Assembly: GCA_900197625.1 (NCBI GenBank) | Contig: FZLS01000009.1 | Coordinates: 1-61,483 of the forward strand | DNA length: 61,483 bases | From: Rhodobacteraceae bacterium Water-Bin34 | GTDB lineage: Bacteria; Pseudomonadota; Alphaproteobacteria; Rhodobacterales; Rhodobacteraceae | Direction: 5' to 3' | Part shown: positions 19,059 to 29,561 of the stretch, one piece after another | Position numbering within the stretch: the first letter of the stretch is position 1 | Layout: every line of letters begins with the position of its first letter | Notes under the pieces: model-generated | What the model was told of the DNA's origin: nothing | What the model saw: the letters and a program-made list of their open reading frames with translations, nothing else | Databases searched by the model: none | Made by a program: the position numbers and the translations under genes

Positions 19059-20096
19059 CTATAAATCACCATCTGATGTAAACATGATTGCTAATGGTCT
19101 TGTTGATGGATTCTCTGCTAGCAAAATCACTAAAACTGATGTTAATGGAATTGAAAGAATAGCTCCTGGCAGCCCCCATATAGTTGTCCAGAATACTAAC
19201 GCTAATAAAACTACAAAACTAGAAAGGTTTACTGATTTTCCAATCATTCTTGGCTCAAGTATATTACCGACATATGTTTGAACTGCCATTAATAAGACTA
19301 GAGCCAAGAAAGCCCATTGTAGAGAACCAAATTGAGCTAAAGTTAATCCCACAGGAAACCCAACCCCAATTGCTGAACCAACATATGGTATATAATTCAA
19401 AAAACCTATCATCACAGCCCAAAAAACAGCACTATCAATACCAAGTGCCCACATTATTAAAAATGAAATAAAAGCCAGTATTATGTTGATAATTGTCTTA
19501 ATTGTTAAATAAACACCAATTTTATTATTAACCTTTGATAATATCTCTAAAGCTTGTGATGCGTCATTGCCCAAAGCTTTTGAAATCTTACCTTTAAAAT
19601 TATTTGTTTCAGTAAATAAAAATCCAGCATAAAGTGCCGCCATAAACAAAACAGATCCCACAGAAGATATAGATCCGAGTGCCCGCAAAGCAAATGCTTG
19701 AAGGTTAACATTACTCCACCAGTTTTCTATTATACTGTTTAAAGATGGCAAATTGTTTAAACCAAAACTATCAGTAAGCTTATCAAAAACTATTTGTAAA
19801 TTTGTTTGATAAATTGGTAATTGTAGTAATGTATGTTCGATATTATTTGATATCATAAGTGAAATTAATGCGACAATAAAAATGAAAATTAGCAAAACAA
19901 TTAAACGATGTATAAATTTTGGAAAATAATTCATCATTGGCCACCTTGCTATAGCAGCAGAGGCTGTTAACAAAATATACACAGTTAAAATACCTAATAT
20001 AATTGGCAATAATATTGATTGACCTATAAATAGAATCCAGACAATCATAATTGAAAGACCTGTTAAATAAAAAAATTTTGAAATATTGTTTTCCAT
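19059..20096 (-). CDS. AI-2E family (PerM/UPF0118) membrane transporter
   Basis: A 345-residue polytopic membrane protein of the AI-2E exporter superfamily. Hydrophobic segments occur near 8-25, 28-45, 65-83, 140-165, 205-235 and 240-330; the C-terminal family signature with NYIPYVGSAIGVGFP and ILEPRMIGKSVNLS is clear. Substrate is unknown; members include quorum-signal exporters and ion antiporters. It is followed directly by lysR and divergent from the rimP operon. Confidence 0.88.
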   Translation of the reverse strand: MENNISKFFYLTGLSIMIVWILFIGQSILLPIILGILTVYILLTASAAIARWPMMNYFPKFIHRLIVLLIFIFIVALISLMISNNIEHTLLQLPIYQTNLQIVFDKLTDSFGLNNLPSLNSIIENWWSNVNLQAFALRALGSISSVGSVLFMAALYAGFLFTETNNFKGKISKALGNDASQALEILSKVNNKIGVYLTIKTIINIILAFISFLIMWALGIDSAVFWAVMIGFLNYIPYVGSAIGVGFPVGLTLAQFGSLQWAFLALVLLMAVQTYVGNILEPRMIGKSVNLSSFVVLLALVFWTTIWGLPGAILSIPLTSVLVILLAENPSTRPLAIMFTSDGDL

Positions 20097-20236
20097 AGTG
20101 TTCTTTCGGTTAATGTCATTTTAATTTAATTAGCTTTTATGTTAAATCGTAGCATTTATCAAAAAAAATGAATTGGGTAGATAAATCGAATCTGCTTGCA
20201 CTTATCAATTTATCTCTGTAAATGCATATTTATACC

Positions 20237-20266
20237 GGAAAGGTTGGCTTCCAACCCTAACCTTCC
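20237..20266 (+). promoter_or_regulatory. rimP-nusA leader: alternative hairpins
   Basis: In the leader, GGTTGG (20242-20247) can pair with CCAACC (20251-20256) in a tight hairpin with a CTT loop, or the longer GGAAAGGTT (20237-20245) can pair with AACCTTCC (20259-20266) with one bulged base. These two forms are partly exclusive. They sit just before the terminator-like hairpin at 20280-20302, the layout of an attenuation control element. NusA autoregulates its own operon in E. coli; that it does so here is inference. Confidence 0.5.
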
Positions 20267-20279
20267 ATCGAAATTTACG

Positions 20280-20302
20280 ACGGGCCGTGAGCCCGTTTTT
20301 TT
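20280..20302 (+). terminator. Intrinsic terminator/attenuator upstream of rimP
   Basis: ACGGGC (20280-20285) pairs with GCCCGT (20291-20296) across a CGTGA loop and is followed by six more T residues (20297-20302). This is a textbook intrinsic terminator ending only 11 bases before the rimP ATG at 20314. Because the permease gene upstream points away, it can only act on the rimP-nusA leader, so it is a premature terminator. Confidence 0.75.
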
Positions 20303-20313
20303 ATGTGAGAAAA

Positions 20314-20865
20314 ATGTCAGATTTAATTGCAAAATCAGCTGTAGATAAACGCATGGCAAGCATCGTTCAGCCAGTAATTGAAGATTTAGGTTATGAACTT
20401 GTACGTATTCGGTTGATGTCAGGTAAAACAACAACCCTACAAATCATGGCAGATAAACCAAATGGTGGTATTGATGTTAATGATTGCTCAAAAATATCTA
20501 CAGAAATAAGTGCAATATTAGATGTAGAAGATCCCATTGAGGCTGAATATGCTTTGGAAGTTTCTAGTCCGGGCATGGATAGACCTCTTACCAGATTAAA
20601 AGATTTTCAAGCTTGGGATGGCTTTGAAATAAAAGTGGAAACATCTGAATTAATTGATGGCCAGCGTCGCTTCAAGGGCTTATCACGCGGCATTGAGGGT
20701 AATGATATACTTATTGAAATCTCTCAAGGAACAATTGGTTTGGATTTTGAATGGTTGTCAGATGCAAAATTAGTTTTGACTGATGAATTAGTGGCCGCTT
20801 CCCAAAAAGGCCGTTCGAATATAGTTGAAAGTGATTTCGACGACATAGAAACAGAAGAGGAATAA
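20314..20865 (+). CDS. rimP: Ribosome maturation factor RimP
   Basis: Needed for 30S subunit maturation. Contains [24 protein letters not shown] and the [14 protein letters not shown] motif typical of RimP. The ATG at 20314 gives 183 aa; the longer open frame from GTG 20287 would begin inside the terminator hairpin and is rejected. No strong ribosome-binding site is visible before the ATG. First gene of the rimP-nusA-ylxR-infB operon. Confidence 0.92.
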   Translation: MSDLIAKSAVDKRMASIVQPVIEDLGYELVRIRLMSGKTTTLQIMADKPNGGIDVNDCSKISTEISAILDVEDPIEAEYALEVSSPGMDRPLTRLKDFQAWDGFEIKVETSELIDGQRRFKGLSRGIEGNDILIEISQGTIGLDFEWLSDAKLVLTDELVAASQKGRSNIVESDFDDIETEEE

Positions 20866-20868
20866 CCC

Positions 20869-22497
20869 ATGGCTATTACTAGCGCTAACCGACTTGAGCT
20901 TTTACAAATTGCGGACTCAGTTGCTCGAGAAAAAATGATTGATCCTGATTTAGTTTTACAGGCTATGGAAGAGTCCTATGCGAAGGCAGCTAAATCAAAA
21001 TATGGTGCAGAGCTTGATATCCGTGCTTTTATTGACCGAAAATCAGGTGAACTAGAAATGACACGTGTGCGAGTTGTTGTTGAGGGTTCTGAAGCAGAAA
21101 ACATGTATACTGAAATGACCGTTGAAGAAGCTAAGGCACACAAAGACAATCCTTCAGTGGGTGATTTAATAATTGACAAATTACCCCCAATGGATTTTGG
21201 CCGTATCGGTGCTCAATCAGCTAAACAAGTAATATTACAAAAAGTTCGCGAAGCTGAAAGGGATCGTCAGTATGAAGAATTTAAAGATCGTCAAGGTGAG
21301 ATAATAAACGGTTTGGTAAAGCGTGTAGAATACGGAAACGTAATTGTAGATGTTGGCCGAGGCGAAGCTGTGTGTCGACGCGATCAGCTTGTTAATCGTG
21401 AAATGTTTCGAAACGGTGACAGAATTCGTGCATTTATTAAAGAAGTGCGCTCTGAGATGCGTGGACCTCAGATTTTTCTTTCTAGAACTGCACCAGAATT
21501 TATGGCTGAATTATTCAAAATGGAAGTTCCAGAGATTTATGATGGTATAATTGAAATAAAAGCTGTTGCCCGAGATCCTGGGTCAAGGGCAAAAATTGGT
21601 GTTATATCTTTTGACAGCTCAATAGATCCTGTGGGTGCCTGCGTCGGCATGAGGGGTTCAAGGGTTCAAGCTGTAGTAAATGAATTGGGTGGTGAAAAAA
21701 TTGATATTATTCCATGGAATGAAGACGCACCAACTTTCTTAGTTAACGCACTACAACCTGCGGAGGTGTCAAAAGTAGTACTTGATGAAGATGCTGAACG
21801 CATTGAAGTTGTGGTTCCTGATGAACAATTGTCTCTTGCGATTGGACGTCGAGGCCAAAATGTAAGATTAGCGTCTCAATTAACTGGTTTAGACATAGAT
21901 ATCATGACGGAAACTGATGAATCAGAACGTCGTCAAAAAGAATTTGAAGAACGGTCACAATTATTTATGGATACAATGAATGTTGATGAAGTTGTGGCTC
22001 AATTATTGGTATCAGAAGGCTTTTCAAGCTTAGAAGAAGTTGCGTATGTAGAAACCGATGAACTGCTTGTGATTGAAGGTTTTGACCAAGATACTGTTGA
22101 CGAACTGCAAGCTCGGGCTCGGGAGAGCTTAGATGAAATTAATTCAAAATCTATTGCAGAAGCCCGTGAATTAGGTGTTACCCAGGATTTGATTGATTTT
22201 GAGGGGTTATCTCCACAAATGTTAGTAGCTTTAGGAAAGGATGATGTAAAATCATTGGAAGATTTTGCAACTTGCGCAGACTGGGAGTTGGCAGGAGGTT
22301 ATACTACTGTTGATGGTGAGCGCCATAAAGATGAAGGTGTTTTAGAAAGTTTTGAGGTTAACATTCAAGAAGCCCAAGACATGATCATGCGCGCTCGACT
22401 ACAAATAGGTTGGGTGACTGAGGAACAGTTAGCTGAAGATGCTGCTGCAGCCGAAGCTGCAAATGCTGACACTGGTTTAGAAGGGGCTGAGACCTGA
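20869..22497 (+). CDS. nusA: Transcription termination/antitermination factor NusA
   Basis: RNA polymerase-binding elongation factor. Order of domains: N-terminal RNAP-binding domain (about 1-130), S1 (about 135-200), KH1 and KH2 (about 210-345; GACVGMRGSRVQAVVNELGG and LAIGRRGQNVRLASQL), then two acidic repeats to the C-terminus (about 370-540), as usual for proteobacteria. It starts three bases after rimP. Confidence 0.96.
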   Translation: MAITSANRLELLQIADSVAREKMIDPDLVLQAMEESYAKAAKSKYGAELDIRAFIDRKSGELEMTRVRVVVEGSEAENMYTEMTVEEAKAHKDNPSVGDLIIDKLPPMDFGRIGAQSAKQVILQKVREAERDRQYEEFKDRQGEIINGLVKRVEYGNVIVDVGRGEAVCRRDQLVNREMFRNGDRIRAFIKEVRSEMRGPQIFLSRTAPEFMAELFKMEVPEIYDGIIEIKAVARDPGSRAKIGVISFDSSIDPVGACVGMRGSRVQAVVNELGGEKIDIIPWNEDAPTFLVNALQPAEVSKVVLDEDAERIEVVVPDEQLSLAIGRRGQNVRLASQLTGLDIDIMTETDESERRQKEFEERSQLFMDTMNVDEVVAQLLVSEGFSSLEEVAYVETDELLVIEGFDQDTVDELQARARESLDEINSKSIAEARELGVTQDLIDFEGLSPQMLVALGKDDVKSLEDFATCADWELAGGYTTVDGERHKDEGVLESFEVNIQEAQDMIMRARLQIGWVTEEQLAEDAAAAEAANADTGLEGAET

Positions 22498-22509
22498 TGT
22501 TTCAGGTCT
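22490..22509 (+). other. Intra-operon hairpin at the nusA stop codon
   Basis: AGACCTGA (22490-22497, including the nusA stop) is the reverse complement of TCAGGTCT (22502-22509) with a TGTT loop. There is no U-tract, so termination is unlikely. It lies 12 bases before the GTG of the next gene and could affect its translation or mRNA stability. Confidence 0.4.
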
Positions 22510-22521
22510 TAGATTTATCTT

Positions 22522-23124
22522 GTGACAAGAGGAATTCAAACAAAACGAAACAGTGATCCAGAGCGTAAATGTATTGCGCTTGGTAGTTCACATCCAAAAG
22601 AAGAACTTATTCGTTTTGTTCTTTGCCCTGTTGGCGTAGTTACTCCTGATTTATCAGAAAAACTCCCAGGTCGAGGAATTTGGGTTAGTGCTAAATCTAG
22701 TGCTTTATTAGAAGCAATTAATAAAAACTTATTTTCACGTGGAGCAAAAAAACAAGCCAAAATACCAGATAATCTTTTTGCATTAGTAGAAAGTTTACTA
22801 GTAAAAAAAGTAATCGAAACTATTTCACTTGCTCGAAGAAGCGGTCAAGTGGTTAATGGGTTTGAGGTTGTTAAGGGTGCTTTAATTTCTGGAAAAGCAC
22901 AACTCTTAATTCAGGCAAGCGATGGCTCAGAAAAGCAATTGGGAAAACTTAGATCTCCTGAAGGAAAAAATGTATATTTTAACTGCTTAACTCAAAGAGA
23001 ATTGGGTTTGGCATTTGGACGAGACTATGCGATACACGCGGCGCTGACAGGTGGTGGACTTATGAAAAAGGTCCGCTGTGAAGCTACTCGACTTGCAGGT
23101 ATTCGCAAATTGGACAAAAGCTGA
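22522..23124 (+). CDS. YlxR/DUF448 plus L7Ae-like RNA-binding protein
   Basis: Two-domain RNA-binding protein of 200 aa. The N-terminal YlxR domain (RKCIALGSSHPKEELIRF, LPGRGIWVS; about 13-70) is followed by an L7Ae/L30e-like domain (about 90-185; ISLARRSGQVVNGFE). This fusion between nusA and infB is standard in Alphaproteobacteria. The start is a GTG; no ATG is available upstream. Confidence 0.88.
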   Translation: MTRGIQTKRNSDPERKCIALGSSHPKEELIRFVLCPVGVVTPDLSEKLPGRGIWVSAKSSALLEAINKNLFSRGAKKQAKIPDNLFALVESLLVKKVIETISLARRSGQVVNGFEVVKGALISGKAQLLIQASDGSEKQLGKLRSPEGKNVYFNCLTQRELGLAFGRDYAIHAALTGGGLMKKVRCEATRLAGIRKLDKS

Positions 23125-23152
23125 TACATTCAGCACAGAAAGGTGATTACGA

Positions 23153-25612
23153 ATGAGTGACGAAAAAAAACCATTAGGACTGCGCAATAGTTCTGGACCA
23201 GGGCACGTAAAACAAAGCTTTTCACATGGACGCAGTAAATCTGTTGTTGTTGAGAAAAAAAGGAAACGTGTGATAGTACCTGGAAAAGGTGGCGCAGATG
23301 CTTCTGGTGGACCACGTCCTGCTGGCGTATCTGATTTAGAGCTTGATAGAAGAAAAAAAGCTTTAATGGCTGCTGCAGCTCAAGAGAATGATAGAAAAGC
23401 ACGTGAAGATGCAGAAACAAAGACACGTGAGGCCGAAAGAGCTGAAAGACGGCGCATAAGAGATGAAAAAGAGCGTGCTGAAAAAGAGCGTGCTGAAAAA
23501 GCACGTAAAACTTTAGAAGATAAAAAGAAACCTACAGATACACCAAAAAAGGTAAAAGTTGAAAAAACTATACCGGCGGATGATCCTGCTGCATCTCAAG
23601 CTGCTGCTTTAAAAGCGGAAGCTGGAGATCGTATAACCCCTAAAAGAGACGATGCGCCTAGAAAAGAAAACAAACCACAGCCACGTAATCAAAAGGGTGG
23701 GGATGATAGGCGTAGATCAGGTAAACTTACTATAAATCAAGCACTTGGTGGTGGTGGAAATAGGCAAAGATCTCTAGCATCTATAAAAAGAAAACAAGAT
23801 CGCGAGCGTCGCAAGATGGCGGCTGAGAACATGGGTGAGCGCGAGAAGGTTGTACGAGACGTTCAGGTTCCAGAAGCAATTACTGTTCAAGAATTAGCAA
23901 ACCGAATGGCTGAAAAAACAGCAGCCGTTGTAAAAGCATTAATGACAAATGGTATTATGGCCACACAAAATCAGACTATTGATGCAGATACAGCTGAATT
24001 AATTGTTGAAGAATTTGGACATAAAGTAGTTCGTGTTTCTGATGCTGACGTTGAAGACGCAATAAAATTGACTGAAGACAGTGTTGATGATCTAAAGCCA
24101 CGTGCTCCTGTTGTTACTATAATGGGTCATGTTGATCATGGGAAAACATCCGTATTAGATGCTCTTCGCAAAACTAATGTAGTATCTGGTGAAGCTGGTG
24201 GAATAACACAACATATTGGTGCTTACCAAATAACTACTGACAATGGCACTTTATTGTCATTTTTAGATACGCCTGGCCACGCTGCATTTACATCAATGAG
24301 GGCGCGAGGAGCTCAAGTTACTGACATAGTTGTTTTAGTTGTAGCAGCAAACGATGGTGTAATGCCTCAAACAATCGAAGCGATAGCACATGCAAAAGCT
24401 GCAGATGTACCCTTAATTGTTGCCATTAATAAAATGGACCATGAGGCTGCTGATCCAATGCGTGTTCGGACTGATCTTTTACAACACTCAGTAATTGTTG
24501 AAGCTATGTCTGGTGAGGTTCAAGATGTTGAAATTTCTGCATTGAAAGGTACAGGATTAGATGAGCTATTAGAAGCTATTGCGTTACAATCAGAGTTACT
24601 CGAATTAAAGGCAAATCCAGATCGTGCTGCACATGGAGCAGTGATTGAAGCTAAATTAGATACAGGTCGTGGTCCAGTTGCTACTGTATTAGTTAAAAAC
24701 GGTACGCTTCGCAAAGGAGATATTTTTGTTGTTGGTGAGCAATGGGGTAAAGTAAGAGCATTAATTAATGATCAAGGTAAAACAGTAACAGAAGCCAAAC
24801 CATCTGTTCCTGTTGAGGTTTTAGGCTTAAACGGCACACCCGCCGCTGGCGATGTATTAAATGTAGTTACGTCTGAAGCTGAAGCACGTGAAATTGCAGA
24901 TTATCGATTACAAGCCGCTAAGGATAAAAAAGCAACAGCAGGGTCTGCTACAACTCTTGATCAGTTAATGGCCAAAGCCAAAGCTGATCAAAATGTTTCA
25001 GTTCTTCCTATAGTAGTGAAAGCAGATGTCCAAGGATCCACAGAAGCTATAGTTCAAGCAATGGAGAAAATTGGAAATGAAGAAGTTAGGGTAAGTGTCC
25101 TCCATTCAGGTGTTGGGGCTATTACTGAGTCTGACGTAACTTTAGCTGAAGCTTCAGGTGCACCTATTATAGGGTTTAATGTTAGGGCAAACGCGCCTGC
25201 TCGAGCTTCTGCAAACCAAAAGGGTGTAGAACTAAGATACTATTCAATTATTTATGACTTAGTCGATGATATTAAGGCAGCAGCATCTGGGTTACTTTCT
25301 GCTGAAGTAAGAGAAACTTTCATTGGTTATGCAAAAATTAAAGAAGTCTTTAAAATTACTGGTGTGGGCAAAATCGGTGGCTGTGAGGTGACTGAAGGCT
25401 TAGCTCGTCGTGCAGCTGGTGTTAGATTGTTACGCGATGATGTAGTAATTCATGAAGGTAGATTAAAAACACTTAAGCGCTTTAAAGATGAAGTTAAAGA
25501 CGTTCATATGGGTCAAGAATGTGGTATGGCTTTTGAAAATTATGAAGATATTCGTGTTGGAGACGTAATTGAAATCTTTGAAACTGAAGAAATTGAGCGT
25601 AAATTAGATTGA
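23153..25612 (+). CDS. infB: Translation initiation factor IF-2
   Basis: GTPase that recruits initiator tRNA. The long charged N-terminus (1-220) is Lys/Arg/Glu-rich, including a short ERAEK tandem repeat, then the IF2-N domain, the G domain ([25 protein letters not shown]), and C-terminal beta-barrel domains. AAAGG lies upstream of the ATG. The operon ends here: rbfA, truB, rpsO and pnp, which usually follow, are absent and a hairpin terminator comes next. Confidence 0.96.
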   Translation: MSDEKKPLGLRNSSGPGHVKQSFSHGRSKSVVVEKKRKRVIVPGKGGADASGGPRPAGVSDLELDRRKKALMAAAAQENDRKAREDAETKTREAERAERRRIRDEKERAEKERAEKARKTLEDKKKPTDTPKKVKVEKTIPADDPAASQAAALKAEAGDRITPKRDDAPRKENKPQPRNQKGGDDRRRSGKLTINQALGGGGNRQRSLASIKRKQDRERRKMAAENMGEREKVVRDVQVPEAITVQELANRMAEKTAAVVKALMTNGIMATQNQTIDADTAELIVEEFGHKVVRVSDADVEDAIKLTEDSVDDLKPRAPVVTIMGHVDHGKTSVLDALRKTNVVSGEAGGITQHIGAYQITTDNGTLLSFLDTPGHAAFTSMRARGAQVTDIVVLVVAANDGVMPQTIEAIAHAKAADVPLIVAINKMDHEAADPMRVRTDLLQHSVIVEAMSGEVQDVEISALKGTGLDELLEAIALQSELLELKANPDRAAHGAVIEAKLDTGRGPVATVLVKNGTLRKGDIFVVGEQWGKVRALINDQGKTVTEAKPSVPVEVLGLNGTPAAGDVLNVVTSEAEAREIADYRLQAAKDKKATAGSATTLDQLMAKAKADQNVSVLPIVVKADVQGSTEAIVQAMEKIGNEEVRVSVLHSGVGAITESDVTLAEASGAPIIGFNVRANAPARASANQKGVELRYYSIIYDLVDDIKAAASGLLSAEVRETFIGYAKIKEVFKITGVGKIGGCEVTEGLARRAAGVRLLRDDVVIHEGRLKTLKRFKDEVKDVHMGQECGMAFENYEDIRVGDVIEIFETEEIERKLD

Positions 25613-25630
25613 TGTTGTTTTTGTTATTTT

Positions 25631-25660
25631 AGGTACTATGTTTTATTAAACATAGTACCT
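25631..25660 (+). terminator. Terminator hairpin after infB
   Basis: AGGTACTATGTTT (25631-25643) pairs perfectly with AAACATAGTACCT (25648-25660) around a TATT loop, giving a 13-bp stem, followed by a short T-rich stretch (TTATGT). It lies 18 bases after the infB stop and ends the rimP operon. Confidence 0.75.
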
Positions 25661-25703
25661 TTATGTAAACTATACTAAAATCCATATAGATAATTTTTAT
25701 TAC

Positions 25704-25732
25704 TTGATCCTAGTTCATTAATTAGAAATAAT
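25704..25732 (+). promoter_or_regulatory. Candidate promoter of hslVU
   Basis: TTGATC (25704-25709) is separated by 17 bp from AATAAT (25727-25732), about 30 bases before the hslV ATG. The -35 is preceded by C, giving CTTGATC, which recalls heat-shock sigma factor sites, but the -10 does not fit that class. Moderate support only. Confidence 0.4.
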
Positions 25733-25762
25733 CTTCTCAACTATTATGAAAAGAATATTATT

Positions 25763-26320
25763 ATGGAACAAAAAACATTTCCAGGTTGGCATGGAACAAC
25801 TATAATAGGTGTTAAAAAGAATGGTGAGGTTGTAATTGCTGGTGATGGTCAAGTAAGTCTTGGTAATACGGTCATTAAGGGATCAGCAAGAAAAGTACGC
25901 CGAATATCTCCTGGAGGTCATGACATTATATGTGGTTTTGCAGGATCTACAGCAGACGCTTTCACACTTCTTGAGCGATTAGAAGCAAAACTAGAGGCTT
26001 CCCCTGGACAATTAGCCAAAGCATCTATTTCATTAGCTAAAGATTGGCGAATGGATAAATATCTCAGAAACCTAGAGGCAATGCTAATTGTTACTGATGG
26101 CTCTGACATATTCGTTATAACTGGTGCCGGTGACGTATTGGAGCCTGAGCATGGTATAGCCTCAATCGGTTCAGGAGGTAATTTTGCATTAGCAGCTGCT
26201 CGTGCATTGATTGATAGTGATCAAGATGCAGAAACAATAGCACGTAAGTCTTTATCTATAGCAGCAGAAATCTGTGTATATACAAATGGCAACATGACAG
26301 TAGAAAAAATATCTAAATGA
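25763..26320 (+). CDS. hslV: ATP-dependent protease proteolytic subunit HslV
   Basis: Peptidase half of the HslUV (ClpQY) proteasome-like protease. The catalytic N-terminal Thr is Thr12 in WHGTTIIGV, exposed after removal of an 11-residue propeptide as in other alphaproteobacterial Hsl[10 protein letters not shown] and [19 protein letters not shown] are conserved. 185 aa. Its stop overlaps the hslU start by 4 nt. Confidence 0.96.
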   Translation: MEQKTFPGWHGTTIIGVKKNGEVVIAGDGQVSLGNTVIKGSARKVRRISPGGHDIICGFAGSTADAFTLLERLEAKLEASPGQLAKASISLAKDWRMDKYLRNLEAMLIVTDGSDIFVITGAGDVLEPEHGIASIGSGGNFALAAARALIDSDQDAETIARKSLSIAAEICVYTNGNMTVEKISK

Positions 26321-27621
26321 CAAATTTAACACCTCGTGAGATCGTATCGGAATTAGATCGTTTTATTATAGGACAAAATGATGCAAAAAGATCTGTTGCA
26401 GTTGCCCTTCGTAATAGATGGAGAAGAAACCAATTAAGTGATGATATCAGAGATGAAGTATATCCCAAAAATATACTAATGATTGGCCCAACTGGCGTCG
26501 GAAAAACAGAAATAAGTCGACGCTTAGCTAAATTGGCTAATGCACCATTTCTTAAAGTTGAAGCAACAAAATTTACAGAAGTCGGATATGTCGGTCGCGA
26601 TGTAGAACAAATTGTTCGAGATCTAGTAGATAGTGCAATCGTTATGGTAAAGGAAAATAAGCGCGAAAAAGTAAATGCTGGCGCATATAGTAATGCAGAA
26701 AATCGTGTTTTAGATGCTCTATGTGGATCAGATGCAAGAGAACAAACTCGTGAAATGTTTAGGAAAAAATTACGCGATGGTTTGCTCGATGATAAAGAAA
26801 TAGAACTGGACTTAGCTGATACAACCAACCCAATGGGAGGAATGGTAGATATACCAGGTCAACCAGGAATGGGGATGATGAATATCGGTGAAATATTTGG
26901 CAAGGCTATGGGTGGAAGAACCATCAAACGTAAAATCAAAATTGCAGATAGTTATAAAATTTTGATTGATGAAGAGGCTGATAAACTTGTTGACCAGGAC
27001 GCCGTAACAAAAGAAGCCATAAACGCAGTTGAAACAAGTGGAATTGTTTTCCTTGATGAAATTGATAAAGTTTGTGCAAAAACCGATGCTCGTGGTGGTG
27101 ATGTATCTCGTGAAGGTGTTCAACGTGATTTACTGCCATTAATTGAGGGTACAACTGTCTCTACTAAACATGGATCAGTAAAAACAGATCATATTTTATT
27201 TATTGCATCTGGAGCATTTCACATAGCAAAGCCATCGGATTTACTACCAGAACTACAGGGTCGGTTACCTATTAGAGTAGAGTTGAGGGCTCTTACTGAA
27301 AAAGATTTTGTTAGAATACTTACAGAAACAGATAACGCTTTAACACGTCAATATTCTGCACTAATGGCTACAGAAAATGTTGATGTTACCTTTACTAAAG
27401 ATGGTATTGCTGCTTTAGCAAAAATAGCAGCAGAAGTTAATGAAAGTATTGAAAACATTGGTGCTCGTAGATTACATACAATAATTGAGCGGGTGTTTGA
27501 GGAACTTAGTTTTACTGCACCAGATCGATCAGGTGAAGCAATAAAAGTAAATGCAAAATTTGTTGAAAAACATTTAGGTGAATTGGCTCGTAGCAATGAT
27601 TTATCAAGATATGTTCTTTAA
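26317..27621 (+). CDS. hslU: ATP-dependent protease ATPase subunit HslU
   Basis: AAA+ unfoldase partner of HslV. Walker A GPTGVGKT at 57-64, the pore motif GYVGRD, Walker [11 protein letters not shown], an I-domain in between, and the C-terminal tail ending near LSRYVL that inserts into HslV. 434 aa is normal. Translationally coupled to hslV. Confidence 0.97.
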   Translation: MTNLTPREIVSELDRFIIGQNDAKRSVAVALRNRWRRNQLSDDIRDEVYPKNILMIGPTGVGKTEISRRLAKLANAPFLKVEATKFTEVGYVGRDVEQIVRDLVDSAIVMVKENKREKVNAGAYSNAENRVLDALCGSDAREQTREMFRKKLRDGLLDDKEIELDLADTTNPMGGMVDIPGQPGMGMMNIGEIFGKAMGGRTIKRKIKIADSYKILIDEEADKLVDQDAVTKEAINAVETSGIVFLDEIDKVCAKTDARGGDVSREGVQRDLLPLIEGTTVSTKHGSVKTDHILFIASGAFHIAKPSDLLPELQGRLPIRVELRALTEKDFVRILTETDNALTRQYSALMATENVDVTFTKDGIAALAKIAAEVNESIENIGARRLHTIIERVFEELSFTAPDRSGEAIKVNAKFVEKHLGELARSNDLSRYVL

Positions 27622-27624
27622 GTT

Positions 27625-28221
27625 CTATCTTTGGCGTCTCAAATAAACGTAAAAAGCACCAGCTCCTCCATGTTTTGGTTGTGCTTGTGTGACCTGTAAA
27701 ACCTTATTAGAAACTGAGGGACCACTTAACCATTCTGGTAGGTTCTGTCTCAAAACACCATTAATTGGCCTTTGAAATTCATCAAATCCCTTGTGCTTAC
27801 CTTTTCCAGTAATAACTATAATTAATCTTTTCCCTAGGGAATAAGAGTGGTTTATAAATGTAATTAATTTTATTTTTGCTTGGTCAGCGGTTAAGCCATG
27901 TAAATCTATTGTTCCTTCAATTTCCATTTTACCTTTAACTAATTTCTTAAAGTTTTTTTTATCCATATTTGGAGAATTTATTTTGTTATCTTCATGAAAA
28001 TTTGGAAGAATTATTTTTTCTTTTTTTAAAACTTTTTCACCAATTATAAACGGCTTTAGTTCTGGAGCTTTTGGAAGTGATTTACTTGATTTTTTTATCT
28101 TAAGCCCAGAAATATTTTTTTTTATCAATACTTCTGGCTTATTGCGTTTTAATTGAATGGTGATTTTCTTCCAAACCTCTAGGTCCTCTTGACTAACAGA
28201 CTTAGGCGTTTTTTTAACCAC
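27625..28221 (-). CDS. Smr domain protein
   Basis: 198-residue protein with a basic, Lys-rich N-terminal half and a C-terminal Smr (MutS2-related nuclease) domain from about residue 105: DLHGLT, ITGKGKH and the Gly-rich KHGGAGAFYVYLRR end. Smr domains nick or cleave nucleic acid, including mRNA at stalled ribosomes. GTG start with AGGGA upstream. Convergent with hslU, three bases apart. Confidence 0.85.
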   Translation of the reverse strand: MVKKTPKSVSQEDLEVWKKITIQLKRNKPEVLIKKNISGLKIKKSSKSLPKAPELKPFIIGEKVLKKEKIILPNFHEDNKINSPNMDKKNFKKLVKGKMEIEGTIDLHGLTADQAKIKLITFINHSYSLGKRLIIVITGKGKHKGFDEFQRPINGVLRQNLPEWLSGPSVSNKVLQVTQAQPKHGGAGAFYVYLRRQR

Positions 28222-28264
28222 TTAATTATTTCCCTAAACTATAAATACAACCTAATAAATTTTA

Positions 28265-28921
28265 TTATTCACCCGTTGCCACTAATGTCCAGTTCGGATT
28301 ATCACTTCCCATTATTCGAGCAAATGTCCAAGTGTCTTTTTGTTTTTTAATGGTGTTTTTATCACCCTCAATTACTTTATCGTTAACATCTTTTACTACT
28401 GTTGTAAGTTCAGCAACCAAGCTTAATGTAATTTCACCTTCTTTTGCGCGCCAATCATATTCAGCAGACGTTAATTTAATTTCTCTTAGCCCAATAAATG
28501 TAGCATCAATGTTTAATTGTGCTTTTTCTCGTTCAGATATAACTGCATCAAAACTATCATAAACATCATCGGCAAGAAATGGACGCAAACCATCTCTATC
28601 ACCTTCTTCAAATGCTATTAATATCATTTCATATGCTTGTCCTGCACCTTGGATGAATTCAGTGACCAAGAAATTTGGCTCTGCTTTTTTCATTTGTGAT
28701 AGTGCTTTGCCGGAAGAACTATCCACCAATACGTAGTCAGCTATATCTCTATCAATTTTATTGTCATTTTCATCTAAATCTTTTTTTTCTTTTTGGAATG
28801 TGGGCTTGGGTACGTTTGTAGGTTCAAATCCTGAACGTGTACCAAGTACACTTCGCAAACGTAATAGAACGAATAGCGCAATAACGCCTAAAATAACAAG
28901 TTGGATCATTGGGTTACTCAT
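28265..28921 (-). CDS. Tim44/TimA domain membrane-anchored protein
   Basis: Begins with a single transmembrane helix (about residues 5-22, IQLVILGVIALFVLLRL), then a charged linker and a C-terminal Tim44-like domain (about 80-218) related to the mitochondrial import motor adaptor and mitoribosomal mL45. In Alphaproteobacteria this gene lies next to fxsA-secB, as here. The bacterial role is not firmly established. Confidence 0.85.
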   Translation of the reverse strand: MSNPMIQLVILGVIALFVLLRLRSVLGTRSGFEPTNVPKPTFQKEKKDLDENDNKIDRDIADYVLVDSSSGKALSQMKKAEPNFLVTEFIQGAGQAYEMILIAFEEGDRDGLRPFLADDVYDSFDAVISEREKAQLNIDATFIGLREIKLTSAEYDWRAKEGEITLSLVAELTTVVKDVNDKVIEGDKNTIKKQKDTWTFARIMGSDNPNWTLVATGE

Positions 28922-29027
28922 ATCAAACCTCTAATATAATACTGGTAATAATTGCATTTATCACATATCTAGTTCACCCAAGGACGATAGTCCACTAGAA
29001 GACTGCGCAATTAATGAGGATACAAAA

Positions 29028-29480
29028 ATGTTTATGCTTATAATATTTATTGCAATACCAATTATTGAAATTGCATTGTTTATACAAATTGGAGGAGCAA
29101 TAGGATTATATCCCACACTAGCAATAGTACTTCTTACAGCACTGATTGGAACAACATTATTAAAATCTCAGGGTTTATCAGCGCTTGGTACATTACAAAG
29201 CTCTATCCAATTAGGCCAGAACCCAATGAAACAAATAATACATGGTGCTATGATTTTAATATCAGGTGTATTTTTACTTACTCCTGGTTTTTTTACTGAT
29301 GCATTTGGAATTTTATTATTAGTTCCACAGTTTAGATCTTTTTTAATAAATTTGGGTGCAGCAAAGTTTGCAAATAAAATTAACACTTTCAACAAGGCAG
29401 AAACAAAGCCTGTGGATGAAACAAATATATATGATGCCGATTATACTGTTGTTGATGATGAAATAAAAAAATCTGACTAA
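29028..29480 (+). CDS. fxsA: FxsA family membrane protein
   Basis: 150-residue inner-membrane protein with hydrophobic segments near 1-18, 22-45 and 72-100. The family block GGAIGLYPTLAIVLLTALIG, and the GAMILISGVFLLTPGFFTD block are present. In E. coli FxsA counters F-exclusion of phage T7; its general function is unknown. Divergent from timA and followed by secB. Confidence 0.87.
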   Translation: MFMLIIFIAIPIIEIALFIQIGGAIGLYPTLAIVLLTALIGTTLLKSQGLSALGTLQSSIQLGQNPMKQIIHGAMILISGVFLLTPGFFTDAFGILLLVPQFRSFLINLGAAKFANKINTFNKAETKPVDETNIYDADYTVVDDEIKKSD

Positions 29481-29561
29481 ATTAATCAAAACACTAATGA
29501 ATGATTGTTACTTAAGACAATAATTGTTAGACGAATTTCCGATACTATACGGAGTTAAGTT

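Noticed and set aside
23471-23500. Tandem 15-bp repeat (GAGCGTGCTGAAAAA) suggesting a repeat element
   Set aside because: It is in frame within the charged N-terminus of IF-2 (ERAEK repeat) and is ordinary low-complexity coding sequence; not CRISPR-like.
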